Source: Nitrospina sp. (GTDB lineage: Bacteria > Nitrospinota > Nitrospinia > Nitrospinales > Nitrospinaceae). Taken from it: a stretch of 14,278 nt of DNA. The notes beneath the pieces are model-generated. The model saw only the letters and a list, made by a program, of their open reading frames with translations. It did not search any database and was not told the DNA's origin. Below, piece by piece: positions 1 through 7,012 of the stretch. Each line of letters begins with the position of its first letter. Position 1 is the first letter of the stretch. Position numbers and translations under genes: made by a program. The DNA lies in contig SMVT01000169.1 of assembly GCA_004357365.1 (NCBI GenBank), positions 1 through 14,278 of the forward strand, in the 5' to 3' direction.

Positions 1-1
1 G

Positions 2-211
2 CTGAACCAGGCCTTTTTCAAGGACGGCAAACCGCTGGAGATCAGCGCCGAAAATCCCGAAAGGGATTTCAATGAAGTGGTCATCACCATGCGCTATCAA
101 GTCACCATTAGTCCCAGCAACCAGCTCAAAACCTTCCTTCACGATCAACGCTGGAAGCACAACGGCGCGACCTGGAGACTGGAACCCAACCTGACCCCGT
201 TCCTCAAATAA
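2..211 (+). CDS. C-terminal part of an unrecognised protein (5' end outside window)
   Basis: Reading frame 2 is open from the left edge to a TAA at 209-211 and gives at least 69 residues. The visible part is soluble and mixed in charge. It contains an alternating stretch, VVITMRYQVTISPSNQL, that looks like beta strands, and ends in ATWRLEPNLTPFLK. There is no membrane segment, Cys motif or catalytic signature. A final strand ending in 'W-R-L-E-P' occurs in many small periplasmic or NTF2-like proteins, but that is only a resemblance and I assign no function. The gene is convergent with sfsA: the two stop codons are 10 bp apart, and no hairpin-plus-U-tract terminator is visible between them. 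That it is coding is inferred from the clean frame, the sensible composition and the stop next to the convergent gene. Confidence 0.6.
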   Translation: MNQAFFKDGKPLEISAENPERDFNEVVITMRYQVTISPSNQLKTFLHDQRWKHNGATWRLEPNLTPFLK

Positions 212-221
212 TTTCCAAGCC

Positions 222-911
222 TCACACCACCACCGGGACCGGACGGTTGAGGGTCACCGCCGATGCGGTCACCTTGCAATTGAAGCCATACAGTTCGACG
301 CCCGCCCGTTGTGCTTCCCGCAACCGCTCCCCGAATTCCGGATCGATCGCCTCGTGGGGGGTGATGGTCCGGGTATCGGACCTCTGAGAAACAAACACCA
401 CTGCCGCCCGGGTTCCCTTGCGCCTCAACGCCGTCAACTCCTCCACATGGCGGCGGCCCCGTTCGGTCGGCGCGTCGGGAAATTTCCCCACCGTCTGCTC
501 CACCAGGCTGACGGACTTCACCTCGACCCACATCGGACCGTCCGGAAAGTCGAGCCGGAAATCAAACCGGCTGTGCCCGGCCTTGACCTCGGAAGCCACA
601 TCGGTGTAACCGGAAAATCCAGGCAGGGTGCGGTTCACCAGCGCTTCGCCCACCAGACGGTTGGCGAATACCGGAAACACGGACACCCAGAGGCGCCCAT
701 GCCGCACCAGCGCCAGGGTGTAATCGGTTTTGCGTTGCGGACCGGGGCTGTGAATAAGGCGCACGCGCCGTTGCGGAATCATCAATCCGGGCAGGCGGCC
801 GGGATCCGGAACGTGGGCGGAAACCGGTTTCCCATCGATTTCGACCCGCGCCAGGTAACGGTTGGGTCGCTCGAGAAAAATGCCGTCGACCATCCGTTCG
901 CCCAGTTTCAT
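222..911 (-). CDS. sfsA: SfsA family protein (sugar fermentation stimulation protein homologue)
   Basis: At 229 aa this is close to E. coli SfsA (234 aa), with no truncation. Family landmarks appear in order: RPNRYLARV (15-23) and AHVPDPGRL (32-40) in the N-terminal OB-like part; RKTDY (60-64); FANRLVGEAL (82-91); SRFDFRL (114-120); WVEVKSVSLV (128-137); FPDAPTERGRRHVEEL (144-159). Asp117, Glu130 and Lys132 fit the PD-(D/E)xK nuclease-like core predicted for the family. E. coli SfsA was found through effects on maltose metabolism and reported to bind DNA; its biochemical role is unsettled. The ATG at 911 lacks a clear Shine-Dalgarno. It follows nuoM on the same strand after 64 nt with no obvious terminator, so read-through from the nuo operon is plausible. 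No functional link to complex I is known. The family call is secure; the function is not. Confidence 0.93.
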   Translation of the reverse strand: MKLGERMVDGIFLERPNRYLARVEIDGKPVSAHVPDPGRLPGLMIPQRRVRLIHSPGPQRKTDYTLALVRHGRLWVSVFPVFANRLVGEALVNRTLPGFSGYTDVASEVKAGHSRFDFRLDFPDGPMWVEVKSVSLVEQTVGKFPDAPTERGRRHVEELTALRRKGTRAAVVFVSQRSDTRTITPHEAIDPEFGERLREAQRAGVELYGFNCKVTASAVTLNRPVPVVV

Positions 912-975
912 GATTCGATTGAATTCAAGGAGGGATTAAAAATGATTGGGAGGTTCATACCGGCCCAGGGCGCCG

Positions 976-2514
976 TTAATGGCCCCCGCCGAGACCGGAA
1001 TCCGCACCGAAGGCTTTGAACTTCTTTTCCATGTGAAGCATGTGGTCTACCGCCGGGGAAACCCGGTCGATCACCGGCTTGGGATACAAACCGATGGCCA
1101 CCACCAGAATGCACGCCGGAATCAACAGATTCAACTCTTTCCAGTTAAGGTCCTTGACGTCGTCAAACTTTGGCTCGAGGGGTTCCTGCATGGTTCCCTG
1201 GAACATGAAGAGCATATAGACCGAAGCGAACACGATCCCCAATCCCGCCGCCAGAACTAACAGGCCGGCCATGCCGTCCAACAGGTGCGATCCCCACACG
1301 CCCATGAGGATCAGAAATTCGCCGACGAATCCGTTCAACCCGGGCATGCCCAGCGCCGCCAGGGTGATGAGCATAAAGATGCCGTACAGAACCGGCATCT
1401 GCGTTTTCATCCCGCGGATTTGATCCAGATTGCGCGTCCGCAACCGTTTTTCCAGAATGCCGACGATGATAAACAGAGCGGAGGCGATGATGCCGTGGTT
1501 GACCATCTGCAACACACTGCCCTCGATGCCCTGGCCGTTGAACGCAAAAATTCCGAGCGCGATTAAACCGAGATGACTGATGCTGGAATAGGCCACCAGC
1601 GCTTTCAGATCCCTCTGCATCATCGCAATCCACGCGCCGTACACAATCCCGCCCGCCGCGGCGGTGGCAATCCACAGTCCCCAGTCGGCGATCGCCTCGG
1701 GGAACAACGGCAGGCAGAAGCGGATCAATCCGTAAGCCCCGGCCTTGGACATGGCCCCGGTCATCAGAATCAGTACCGGAATGGGACAGGAAACATAGGC
1801 GTGCGGCAACCAGCTGTGGAAGGGGAAAATAGGCAACTTGACGGCAAACGCCAGAAAGAAAAAGAGGAACATGTAAAGCTGGATGTCCGCCGGTATCTGG
1901 GTCTGCAACAACGTGGGGATATCGAAGGTCAGTGTCTGCGTCAAATCGTAATGAACCATCGTGACCCAGATCAGGCCGATCAGCATCAGCAGACTTCCCA
2001 CCAGCGTGTAGATGACAAACTTGGTGGTGGCGTATACCTTGTTACCCTCGCCCCAGATTCCGATCAGGAAATACGTGGGGATCAGCATCAATTCCCAGAA
2101 CACGTAAAACAGAATGGAATCCATCGCCACAAACACGCCCATGGTTCCGCTTTCCAGCATTAAAATCAACGCCAGAAAATATTTCAGGTTTTTCCGGTGG
2201 TCCTGCGAAAAATAAATCGCCAGCGCTCCCAGGAAGGCGGTCAGCACCACCAGGCACAGGCTGATGCCGTCGACCCCGACCTTGTAATAAATATTGAGCA
2301 CCGACACCCATTCGACAGAGGTCACCAACTGCATGCCGTGGTGGTCGGAATCGAACACGACCACCAGGCCGAGCGCGCCGAGAAAGGTCAGGAAGCTGGC
2401 GCCAATGGCGATCGCAATGACCTTCTCGTTGTGGTTGCGGACCACTTTCGTCATCATGATGACGATCGCGGCAACCATCGGCAGAAACACAATGGCTGTG
2501 ATTAGATGATTCAT
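976..2514 (-). CDS. nuoM: NADH-quinone oxidoreductase subunit M (antiporter-like proton channel)
   Basis: At 512 aa this is a typical length. It is a very hydrophobic polytopic protein (14 TM helices in the family) of the distal membrane arm and one of the three Mrp-antiporter-like proton-translocating subunits. Key charged residues are present: Glu141 in FWELMLIPTYF (E. coli Glu144, TM5), Lys226 in AFAVKLPIFPFHSWLP (TM7), Lys257 in GAMSKAGAYGLIRF (TM8), and Glu399 in GFVGEFLILMG (TM12, E. coli Glu407). QRDLKALVAYSSISHLG (300-316) is also canonical. One oddity is that the usual WLPDAH reads WLPHAY at 235-240. The ATG at 2514 follows the nuoL TGA after 10 nt, with only a weak Shine-Dalgarno. 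The stop is TAA at 978-976. It is the last nuo gene in the window; sfsA, not nuoN, follows. Confidence 0.97.
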   Translation of the reverse strand: MNHLITAIVFLPMVAAIVIMMTKVVRNHNEKVIAIAIGASFLTFLGALGLVVVFDSDHHGMQLVTSVEWVSVLNIYYKVGVDGISLCLVVLTAFLGALAIYFSQDHRKNLKYFLALILMLESGTMGVFVAMDSILFYVFWELMLIPTYFLIGIWGEGNKVYATTKFVIYTLVGSLLMLIGLIWVTMVHYDLTQTLTFDIPTLLQTQIPADIQLYMFLFFFLAFAVKLPIFPFHSWLPHAYVSCPIPVLILMTGAMSKAGAYGLIRFCLPLFPEAIADWGLWIATAAAGGIVYGAWIAMMQRDLKALVAYSSISHLGLIALGIFAFNGQGIEGSVLQMVNHGIIASALFIIVGILEKRLRTRNLDQIRGMKTQMPVLYGIFMLITLAALGMPGLNGFVGEFLILMGVWGSHLLDGMAGLLVLAAGLGIVFASVYMLFMFQGTMQEPLEPKFDDVKDLNWKELNLLIPACILVVAIGLYPKPVIDRVSPAVDHMLHMEKKFKAFGADSGLGGGH

Positions 2515-2524
2515 TGCTTCAGCG

Positions 2525-4396
2525 TCACAGGAAAATCACAAACAATAAAATGGTCACCATACCCGCGACCATATTGAGCGCATACATCCGCACCTTGCCG
2601 GACTGCCACATACTGATTCCGCGGCTCACCTCCCGCACCTGTCGCCCTATCTCGTCGACGGAAAAGTCGATACCCCCCTTTTCGGCCCGTTCTTCCATGA
2701 ATTGGCCGATACCCTTCACGGGTTTCACGATCAGAAAATCGTAGATTTCGTCAAAGAAATATTTATTGAACAGCAGCTCGTACAACGGCGCCAGCATCTG
2801 CTTGACGAAGGCCAGTTGGCCCTTGCCTGTCATGTAAATCGCCACGGCGACCACGATACCGCCGAGAGCCGCCGATACTGCGATGATTTCCAGCATGGCG
2901 TCCTCGTGATGCACCGGCACCGCGCCACCGAACACCGGCGATAGGAAATCATGGGTCCAGGGGCCTAGAAAACCGCCCGCCAGCGACAGACCCGCCAGTA
3001 CCATCAGAGGCGCGGTCATCACCCTGGGCGACTCGTGCGGCCGCAATTCCGGCGATCGGGTATTGCCCATGAAAGTGTAGAAGAACATACGGAAGGTGTA
3101 GAAGCCGGTCATGCCCACGGCGATCACCGCCAGGCCCCAATACACGAAGTTCCCGAATTCCGCGTGGTAGGCGTTCATGATGATTTCTTCTTTGCTGAAG
3201 AACCCGGCGGTCAACGGAAATCCGGACAACGCCAGCGCCGCGATCAAAAACGTGATGAAAGTGACGGGCATCACAAAACGCAGTCCACCCATTTTTCGAA
3301 TATCCTGCTCACCTGCCATCCCGTGGATGACACTGCCCGCTCCCAGGAACAACAGCGCTTTGAAAAACGCGTGCGTCATCAGGTGAAACATGGCGACGCT
3401 GAACACGCCGACACCCACCGCCAGGAACATGAATCCGATCTGGCTCATGGTGGAGTACGCAATGACCCGTTTGATGTCGTATTGCACCATGGCGATTGAC
3501 CCGGCAAAAAGTGCGGTGAGGAGGCCGACCGCCGCGATCAGGTACATCGTGAAAGGCGCCATCATATACAGCGCGTTGCACCGCGCGATCAGGTACACAC
3601 CGGCGGTCACCATGGTCGCCGCGTGGATCAGTGCGCTGACCGGCGTCGGCCCTTCCATCGCGTCCGGCAGCCAGGTGTGAAGCGGTATCTGCGCCGACTT
3701 GGCGAAGGCGCCCACCAGCAGGAGAAATGTGATCAGCAGAATGCCGTCATCGTTTGAGGAAAAGGTGGTGGGAGCGGCTTTGAACACCTCCACATAATTG
3801 AGCGTACCGAAATGTTCGAAAATCATAAATGCGGCGATCACCATGCCCACGTCGCCGATCACGTTCATCACAAACGCTTTGCGCGCCGCCAGCACGGCGC
3901 TCTTTTTGTCCGTCCAGAACCCGATAAGCAGATACGACGCCAACCCCACCAGCGCCCAGCCGACGATCAGGAAAAAGAAATCCGCCGCCAGCACCAACAG
4001 CGACATGGCGAAGATGAACAGGTTCATGTACGAAAAGAACCGGAGGTATTCCGGATCGTCGTGCATGTAGCCGATGGAGTACACATGGATCAAAAATCCC
4101 ACGCCCGTCACCACCAGCAACATGAAGACCGACAGCGGATCGACCAGGATCGAAACATTCAGGCTGAACCCTTCCGACACGATCCACGGGTAGAGGGTCA
4201 GAACGTGGTTCAATCGGTCGGCGGGGTTTTCCGCATAGAGCTGGACCAGCTGGAGCAGGGTCACCACAAAAGCGCCGCCGACCGTGGCGCAGGCGAACCA
4301 CCCCCCGACGGATCGGGGTATGTACCTCCCGAACCAGGCCAGGCCGAGAAAACCGGCCATCGGCAGAAATAGTATGAGCCAACTCAGCGAGTACAA
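2525..4396 (-). CDS. nuoL: NADH-quinone oxidoreductase subunit L (distal proton channel with lateral helix)
   Basis: At 623 aa (E. coli 613) this is the most distal antiporter-like subunit of complex I. Visible features: DPLSVFMLLVV (86-96), Asp182 in VIGDVG, Lys233 in GAFAKSAQIPLHTWLPDA (TM7), His258 in SALIHAATMV, HAFFKALLFLGAGSVIHG (342-359, Lys346) and GFFSKEEI (398-405, Lys402). About 58 residues from FDEIYD (548-553) form the amphipathic lateral helix, followed by a last TM helix (about 606-623). That length matches E. coli, so there is no insertion of the kind described for complexes with a second NuoM. The oddity is GWALVGLASYLLIGF at 146-160: Ala148 (GCG, 3955-3953) replaces the conserved TM5 glutamate. 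The start is TTG at 4396, chosen because AAGGGG lies 8 nt upstream and no ATG precedes it in frame; it follows the nuoK stop after 5 nt. Confidence 0.97.
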   Translation of the reverse strand: MYSLSWLILFLPMAGFLGLAWFGRYIPRSVGGWFACATVGGAFVVTLLQLVQLYAENPADRLNHVLTLYPWIVSEGFSLNVSILVDPLSVFMLLVVTGVGFLIHVYSIGYMHDDPEYLRFFSYMNLFIFAMSLLVLAADFFFLIVGWALVGLASYLLIGFWTDKKSAVLAARKAFVMNVIGDVGMVIAAFMIFEHFGTLNYVEVFKAAPTTFSSNDDGILLITFLLLVGAFAKSAQIPLHTWLPDAMEGPTPVSALIHAATMVTAGVYLIARCNALYMMAPFTMYLIAAVGLLTALFAGSIAMVQYDIKRVIAYSTMSQIGFMFLAVGVGVFSVAMFHLMTHAFFKALLFLGAGSVIHGMAGEQDIRKMGGLRFVMPVTFITFLIAALALSGFPLTAGFFSKEEIIMNAYHAEFGNFVYWGLAVIAVGMTGFYTFRMFFYTFMGNTRSPELRPHESPRVMTAPLMVLAGLSLAGGFLGPWTHDFLSPVFGGAVPVHHEDAMLEIIAVSAALGGIVVAVAIYMTGKGQLAFVKQMLAPLYELLFNKYFFDEIYDFLIVKPVKGIGQFMEERAEKGGIDFSVDEIGRQVREVSRGISMWQSGKVRMYALNMVAGMVTILLFVIFL

Positions 4397-4401
4397 ACCG
4401 G

Positions 4402-4701
4402 TTACCCCTTCAAGATATTGATATGGTCCACATCCAACTCATGCCGGGTGCGGAAAATAGTCAAAATGATGGCGAGCCCGACGACCACTTCCGCTGCCGC
4501 CACGGTCATGATGATGAGCGCGAAGATTTGACCGTCCAGCGAATTAAGAAAACTGGAATACCCGACCAGCAGAAAATTCACCGCGTTCAGCATCAGCTCC
4601 ACGGACATGAACATGACCAGCGGATTTTTGCGGATCACGAACCCCAAGGCGCCGATCGAAAACACCGTCGCGCTGACAAACAATACAAATTCACTTCCCA
4701 T
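4402..4701 (-). CDS. nuoK: NADH-quinone oxidoreductase subunit K
   Basis: At 99 aa this is a small membrane-arm subunit with three TM helices (about 3-23, 28-50, 58-83), homologous to MrpC. The two membrane glutamates that define the family and form part of the proton path are present: Glu35 in MSVELMLNAVN and Glu71 in AAAEVVVGLAI (E. coli Glu36 and Glu72). The charged C-terminus RTRHELDVDHINILKG is typical. Start choice: an in-frame TTG at 4707 would overlap the nuoJ stop. The ATG at 4701 is preferred because GAGG sits 8 nt upstream of it and only about 3 nt upstream of the TTG. It starts 2 nt after the nuoJ TGA and ends 5 nt before nuoL, so tight translational coupling is likely. Confidence 0.96.
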   Translation of the reverse strand: MGSEFVLFVSATVFSIGALGFVIRKNPLVMFMSVELMLNAVNFLLVGYSSFLNSLDGQIFALIIMTVAAAEVVVGLAIILTIFRTRHELDVDHINILKG

Positions 4702-4703
4702 AA

Positions 4704-5294
4704 TCAAAACCTCGTGCGCTTTCGCAATTGTTTATTGGAAAACTTAGCCAGACTGATGATTCCCACCACCGCCACCAGCAGGAGCAGAGACGCCAGCTCG
4801 AATGGAATGATATGATGGGAAAACAACTCGATGCCGATCGCCTTCGCGCTACCCACCTGTTGCACCACTTCCAGCGTCACCCGCCCTTCCACCGGTTTGG
4901 TTTCGCCCACCATCATAGACATCAGCAGTTCGCAGAACAGCAGGCCGACAAACCCCAGACCCGCCAGGTTCTGGAACGACAAATCCCGCTTCTCCTTTTT
5001 CGCCCCCAACAGGGCGATGATGAACAGGAACAGAATCATCACCGCTCCGGCATACACGATCACCTGCACCGCCGCCAGGAACTCGGCATTGTATAAAAGG
5101 AACAACAGAGCGAGGCACATCATGTTGACGATCAGGTACAGCGCGCTGTAAATGGGAGTTGCGCAAAGGATGACCCCGAGGCTGGCCAATATGGCCGTCA
5201 TGCCAATCGCGAACACGAGGCCCTGCTCAAACAGACCGAATACCGTTTCACGGTCCAGGTTCAACGACCACAACTGATCCAGAAATTCCATCAT
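4704..5294 (-). CDS. nuoJ: NADH-quinone oxidoreductase subunit J
   Basis: At 196 aa this is a five-TM membrane-arm subunit next to NuoA, K and H. The core signature is VQVIVYAGAVMILFLFIIALLG (76-97), the TM3 region that contains a pi-bulge and rotates in structures of the enzyme; its YAG tyrosine is Tyr81. The C-terminal helix motif FELASLLLLVAVVGIISLA (165-183) is also diagnostic. A stretch of about 23 residues before the first membrane helix, MMEFLDQLWSLNLDRETVFG and onward, is longer than in E. coli NuoJ. The ATG at 5294 is preceded by GGAGAAGAG; a second ATG follows at once, so the start could be one codon later. The 166-nt gap before it is the only large spacer in the operon. The TGA at 4704-4706 is 2 nt before nuoK. 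Confidence 0.95.
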   Translation of the reverse strand: MMEFLDQLWSLNLDRETVFGLFEQGLVFAIGMTAILASLGVILCATPIYSALYLIVNMMCLALLFLLYNAEFLAAVQVIVYAGAVMILFLFIIALLGAKKEKRDLSFQNLAGLGFVGLLFCELLMSMMVGETKPVEGRVTLEVVQQVGSAKAIGIELFSHHIIPFELASLLLLVAVVGIISLAKFSNKQLRKRTRF

Positions 5295-5460
5295 GGGTAT
5301 TCTCTTCTCCGCTTCCGGCCCGCGCCGGTTTCAAACACAAAAACTCCCGCCGCGTCCGGTTCCGCAAGCTTTTTTGCGGAACACCTGTTTATGCGATTCG
5401 GCGAAAACCGCCGATTCATTTGGCCAATAGATGGGAAGGAGGTTCAGCGAAACTCCGGGC
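5295..5460 (-). other. nuoI-nuoJ intercistronic spacer with three potential hairpins
   Basis: No reading frame here looks coding. In the direction of transcription the spacer can form three stem-loops. The first is TCGGCG/CGCCGA with a 5-nt loop (5414-5398). The second is a perfect 9-bp stem, GTTCCGCAA/TTGCGGAAC, with a 6-nt loop (5382-5359). The third is CCGGC/GCCGG with a 4-nt loop (5328-5315). No run of U directly follows the 9-bp stem, so this is not a classic intrinsic terminator. I found no convincing -35/-10 pair either. RNA processing or stabilisation, or partial attenuation ahead of nuoJKLM, are possible roles. The Shine-Dalgarno of nuoJ lies at the downstream end. Confidence 0.6.
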
Positions 5461-5955
5461 CTACTTGTTTACGATTTTCGTGTTGCCCAGAAAATTTACG
5501 GTGAACTGGTTCGGTTCGGGATAGACCAAAAGATCTTCCTTGGTCGCGATATATGTATTCCGATCGTAATCGGCGAGTTCGTAATGCTCCCGCAGGACCA
5601 CCGCGTCCACCGGGCACGCCTCCTCGCAGTACCCGCAGTAAATGCAACGCAGAAGGTTGATCTCGTACACTTCCGCATAGCGTTCCCCCTTGGACACGGG
5701 GTTGTTGGGGTCGTTCTCCGCCGAAACCACGTGGATGCAATTCACCGGACAATTGATGGAGCACAGACTGCACCCGATGCACCGTTCCAGCCCATCCTCG
5801 TCCCGGGTCAAAAAATGACGGCCGCGAAAGCGCTCCGGCATGACCCGTTTCTGTTCCGGATAGCAGATGGTGACCGGCTTCGACAGCATATTTTTGAATG
5901 TGACGCCCAACCCCACCAGCAGGTTGTACGCGCCTAGGAACACAGCTTTTATCAT
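5461..5955 (-). CDS. nuoI: NADH-quinone oxidoreductase subunit I (two [4Fe-4S] clusters)
   Basis: At 164 aa this connecting-module ferredoxin-like subunit holds clusters N6a and N6b and passes electrons from NuoG to NuoB. Two CxxCxxCxxxCP motifs are intact: CIGCSLCSINCP (Cys59, 62, 65, 69) and CIYCGYCEEACP (Cys104, 107, 110, 114). Between them, NCIHVVSAENDP and the RYAEVYEINLLRC stretch are typical. An amphipathic or hydrophobic N-terminus, MIKAVFLGAYNLLVGLGVTF, fits membrane-surface attachment next to NuoH. The ATG at 5955 has GAGG 8 nt upstream, overlapping the nuoH stop, and starts 10 nt after nuoH ends. The stop is TAG at 5463-5461, and the structured 166-nt spacer follows. Confidence 0.97.
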   Translation of the reverse strand: MIKAVFLGAYNLLVGLGVTFKNMLSKPVTICYPEQKRVMPERFRGRHFLTRDEDGLERCIGCSLCSINCPVNCIHVVSAENDPNNPVSKGERYAEVYEINLLRCIYCGYCEEACPVDAVVLREHYELADYDRNTYIATKEDLLVYPEPNQFTVNFLGNTKIVNK

Positions 5956-5965
5956 AATGAAATCC

Positions 5966-6988
5966 TCATGCGGCCCATAAAACTTTATAGGCGCTACAGA
6001 CCAGCATGTTCACCAGGGATAACGGCAGGAGAAATTTCCACCCGAACACCATCAACCGGTCGTACCGGATGCGGGGAAACGTTGACCGCAACCAGATGAA
6101 CACGCACAGCAGTAAAAAAACCTTGAACGCGAACACCAGAATGGGAATATCCAGCCCGATGTAGGAATGCCATCCCCCGAGGAACAGAATCGTCACCAGG
6201 GCGCTCATGGTAATCATGTTGACATATTCACCCATGAAGAACATGGCGAATTTCATGCCCGAATATTCCGTAAAAAACCCGGCCACCAGTTCCTGTTCCG
6301 CCTCCGGCAAATCGAACGGCGCCCGGTTGGTTTCCGCCACTCCGGCAATAAAAAATAATACGAACGCCGGAAACATGGGAATCGCATTAGGCCAATCACT
6401 TTGGTCTTTCACGATATCATACAGATTGAGCGACCCGCTCATGATCACCACGCTCAAGGCAGTCAGGCCAAGCGTCAATTCGTAACTGATCATCTGCGCC
6501 GAGGAGCGCAGACCGCCCATCAGCGAATATTTATTGTTCGACGAAAACCCGGCGATAACGATCCCGTAAATGCCCATCGACGAGATGGCGAAGACGAACA
6601 AGATACCAATATTCAGGTTCGCCCCCCACAGGCCGACCATTTCCCCGCCCACTTCAAATGGTTCGCCGAACGGGATGGCGGCAAACGTGACAATCGCCGC
6701 GAACACCACAATCGCCGGAGCCAGATAAAATAAAAATTTATCCGCCCCACTCTGGACGATGTTTTCCTTGAACAGGAGTTTAATCGTGTCAGCGAACGGT
6801 TGCCCCAACCCGAACGGCCCAACCCGGTTGGGTCCGAGGCGCACCTGGAACCGCCCCATCAGCCGCCGCTCCAGCCAGACCAGCAAGGGCACCATCGACA
6901 ACAGCGCCACCGCAATAATCACCGCCTTCACCACACCGATGATCAGCCACCAGTACGGGTCGAGAAAATTGAGAATACCGTCGATCAA
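5966..6988 (-). CDS. nuoH: NADH-quinone oxidoreductase subunit H (quinone-channel membrane subunit)
   Basis: At 340 aa this polytopic subunit (8 TM in the family) contacts the Q-module and forms most of the quinone entry tunnel. Conserved elements: WLERRLMGRFQVRLGPNRVG (38-57), GLGQPFADTIKLLFKE (60-75), AISSMGIYGIVIAGFSSNNK (134-153), AETNRAPFDLPEAEQELVAG (218-237), then FTEYSGMKFAMFFMGEY, and RIRYDRLMVFGWK (306-318). The glutamate-rich loop at 219-241 belongs to the E-channel linking quinone chemistry to the pumps. The start is TTG at 6988. AAGGGG lies 5 nt upstream, and the frame meets a stop further up without another start codon; the nearby ATG at about 7007 is out of frame. It begins 24 nt after nuoG and ends (TGA) 10 nt before nuoI. 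Confidence 0.97.
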   Translation of the reverse strand: MIDGILNFLDPYWWLIIGVVKAVIIAVALLSMVPLLVWLERRLMGRFQVRLGPNRVGPFGLGQPFADTIKLLFKENIVQSGADKFLFYLAPAIVVFAAIVTFAAIPFGEPFEVGGEMVGLWGANLNIGILFVFAISSMGIYGIVIAGFSSNNKYSLMGGLRSSAQMISYELTLGLTALSVVIMSGSLNLYDIVKDQSDWPNAIPMFPAFVLFFIAGVAETNRAPFDLPEAEQELVAGFFTEYSGMKFAMFFMGEYVNMITMSALVTILFLGGWHSYIGLDIPILVFAFKVFLLLCVFIWLRSTFPRIRYDRLMVFGWKFLLPLSLVNMLVCSAYKVLWAA

Positions 6989-7012
6989 GACAACCCCTTC
7001 CGAACCATCACA

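Noticed and set aside
2525..2960. Extended lateral helix of the kind found in four-pump ('2M') complex I
   Set aside because: The stretch from FDEIYD to the last TM helix is about 58 residues, close to E. coli NuoL, and only one nuoM is present. The described 2M complexes have a clear insertion and two nuoM genes.
5359..5382. Intrinsic terminator between nuoI and nuoJ
   Set aside because: The 9-bp stem is convincing, but no U-run follows it directly in the direction of transcription, and the genes on both sides belong to one complex. It is kept only as a hairpin.
5383..5450. Internal promoter for nuoJKLM
   Set aside because: The best -10-like hexamer (CATAAA on the minus strand) has no matching -35 at an acceptable distance.
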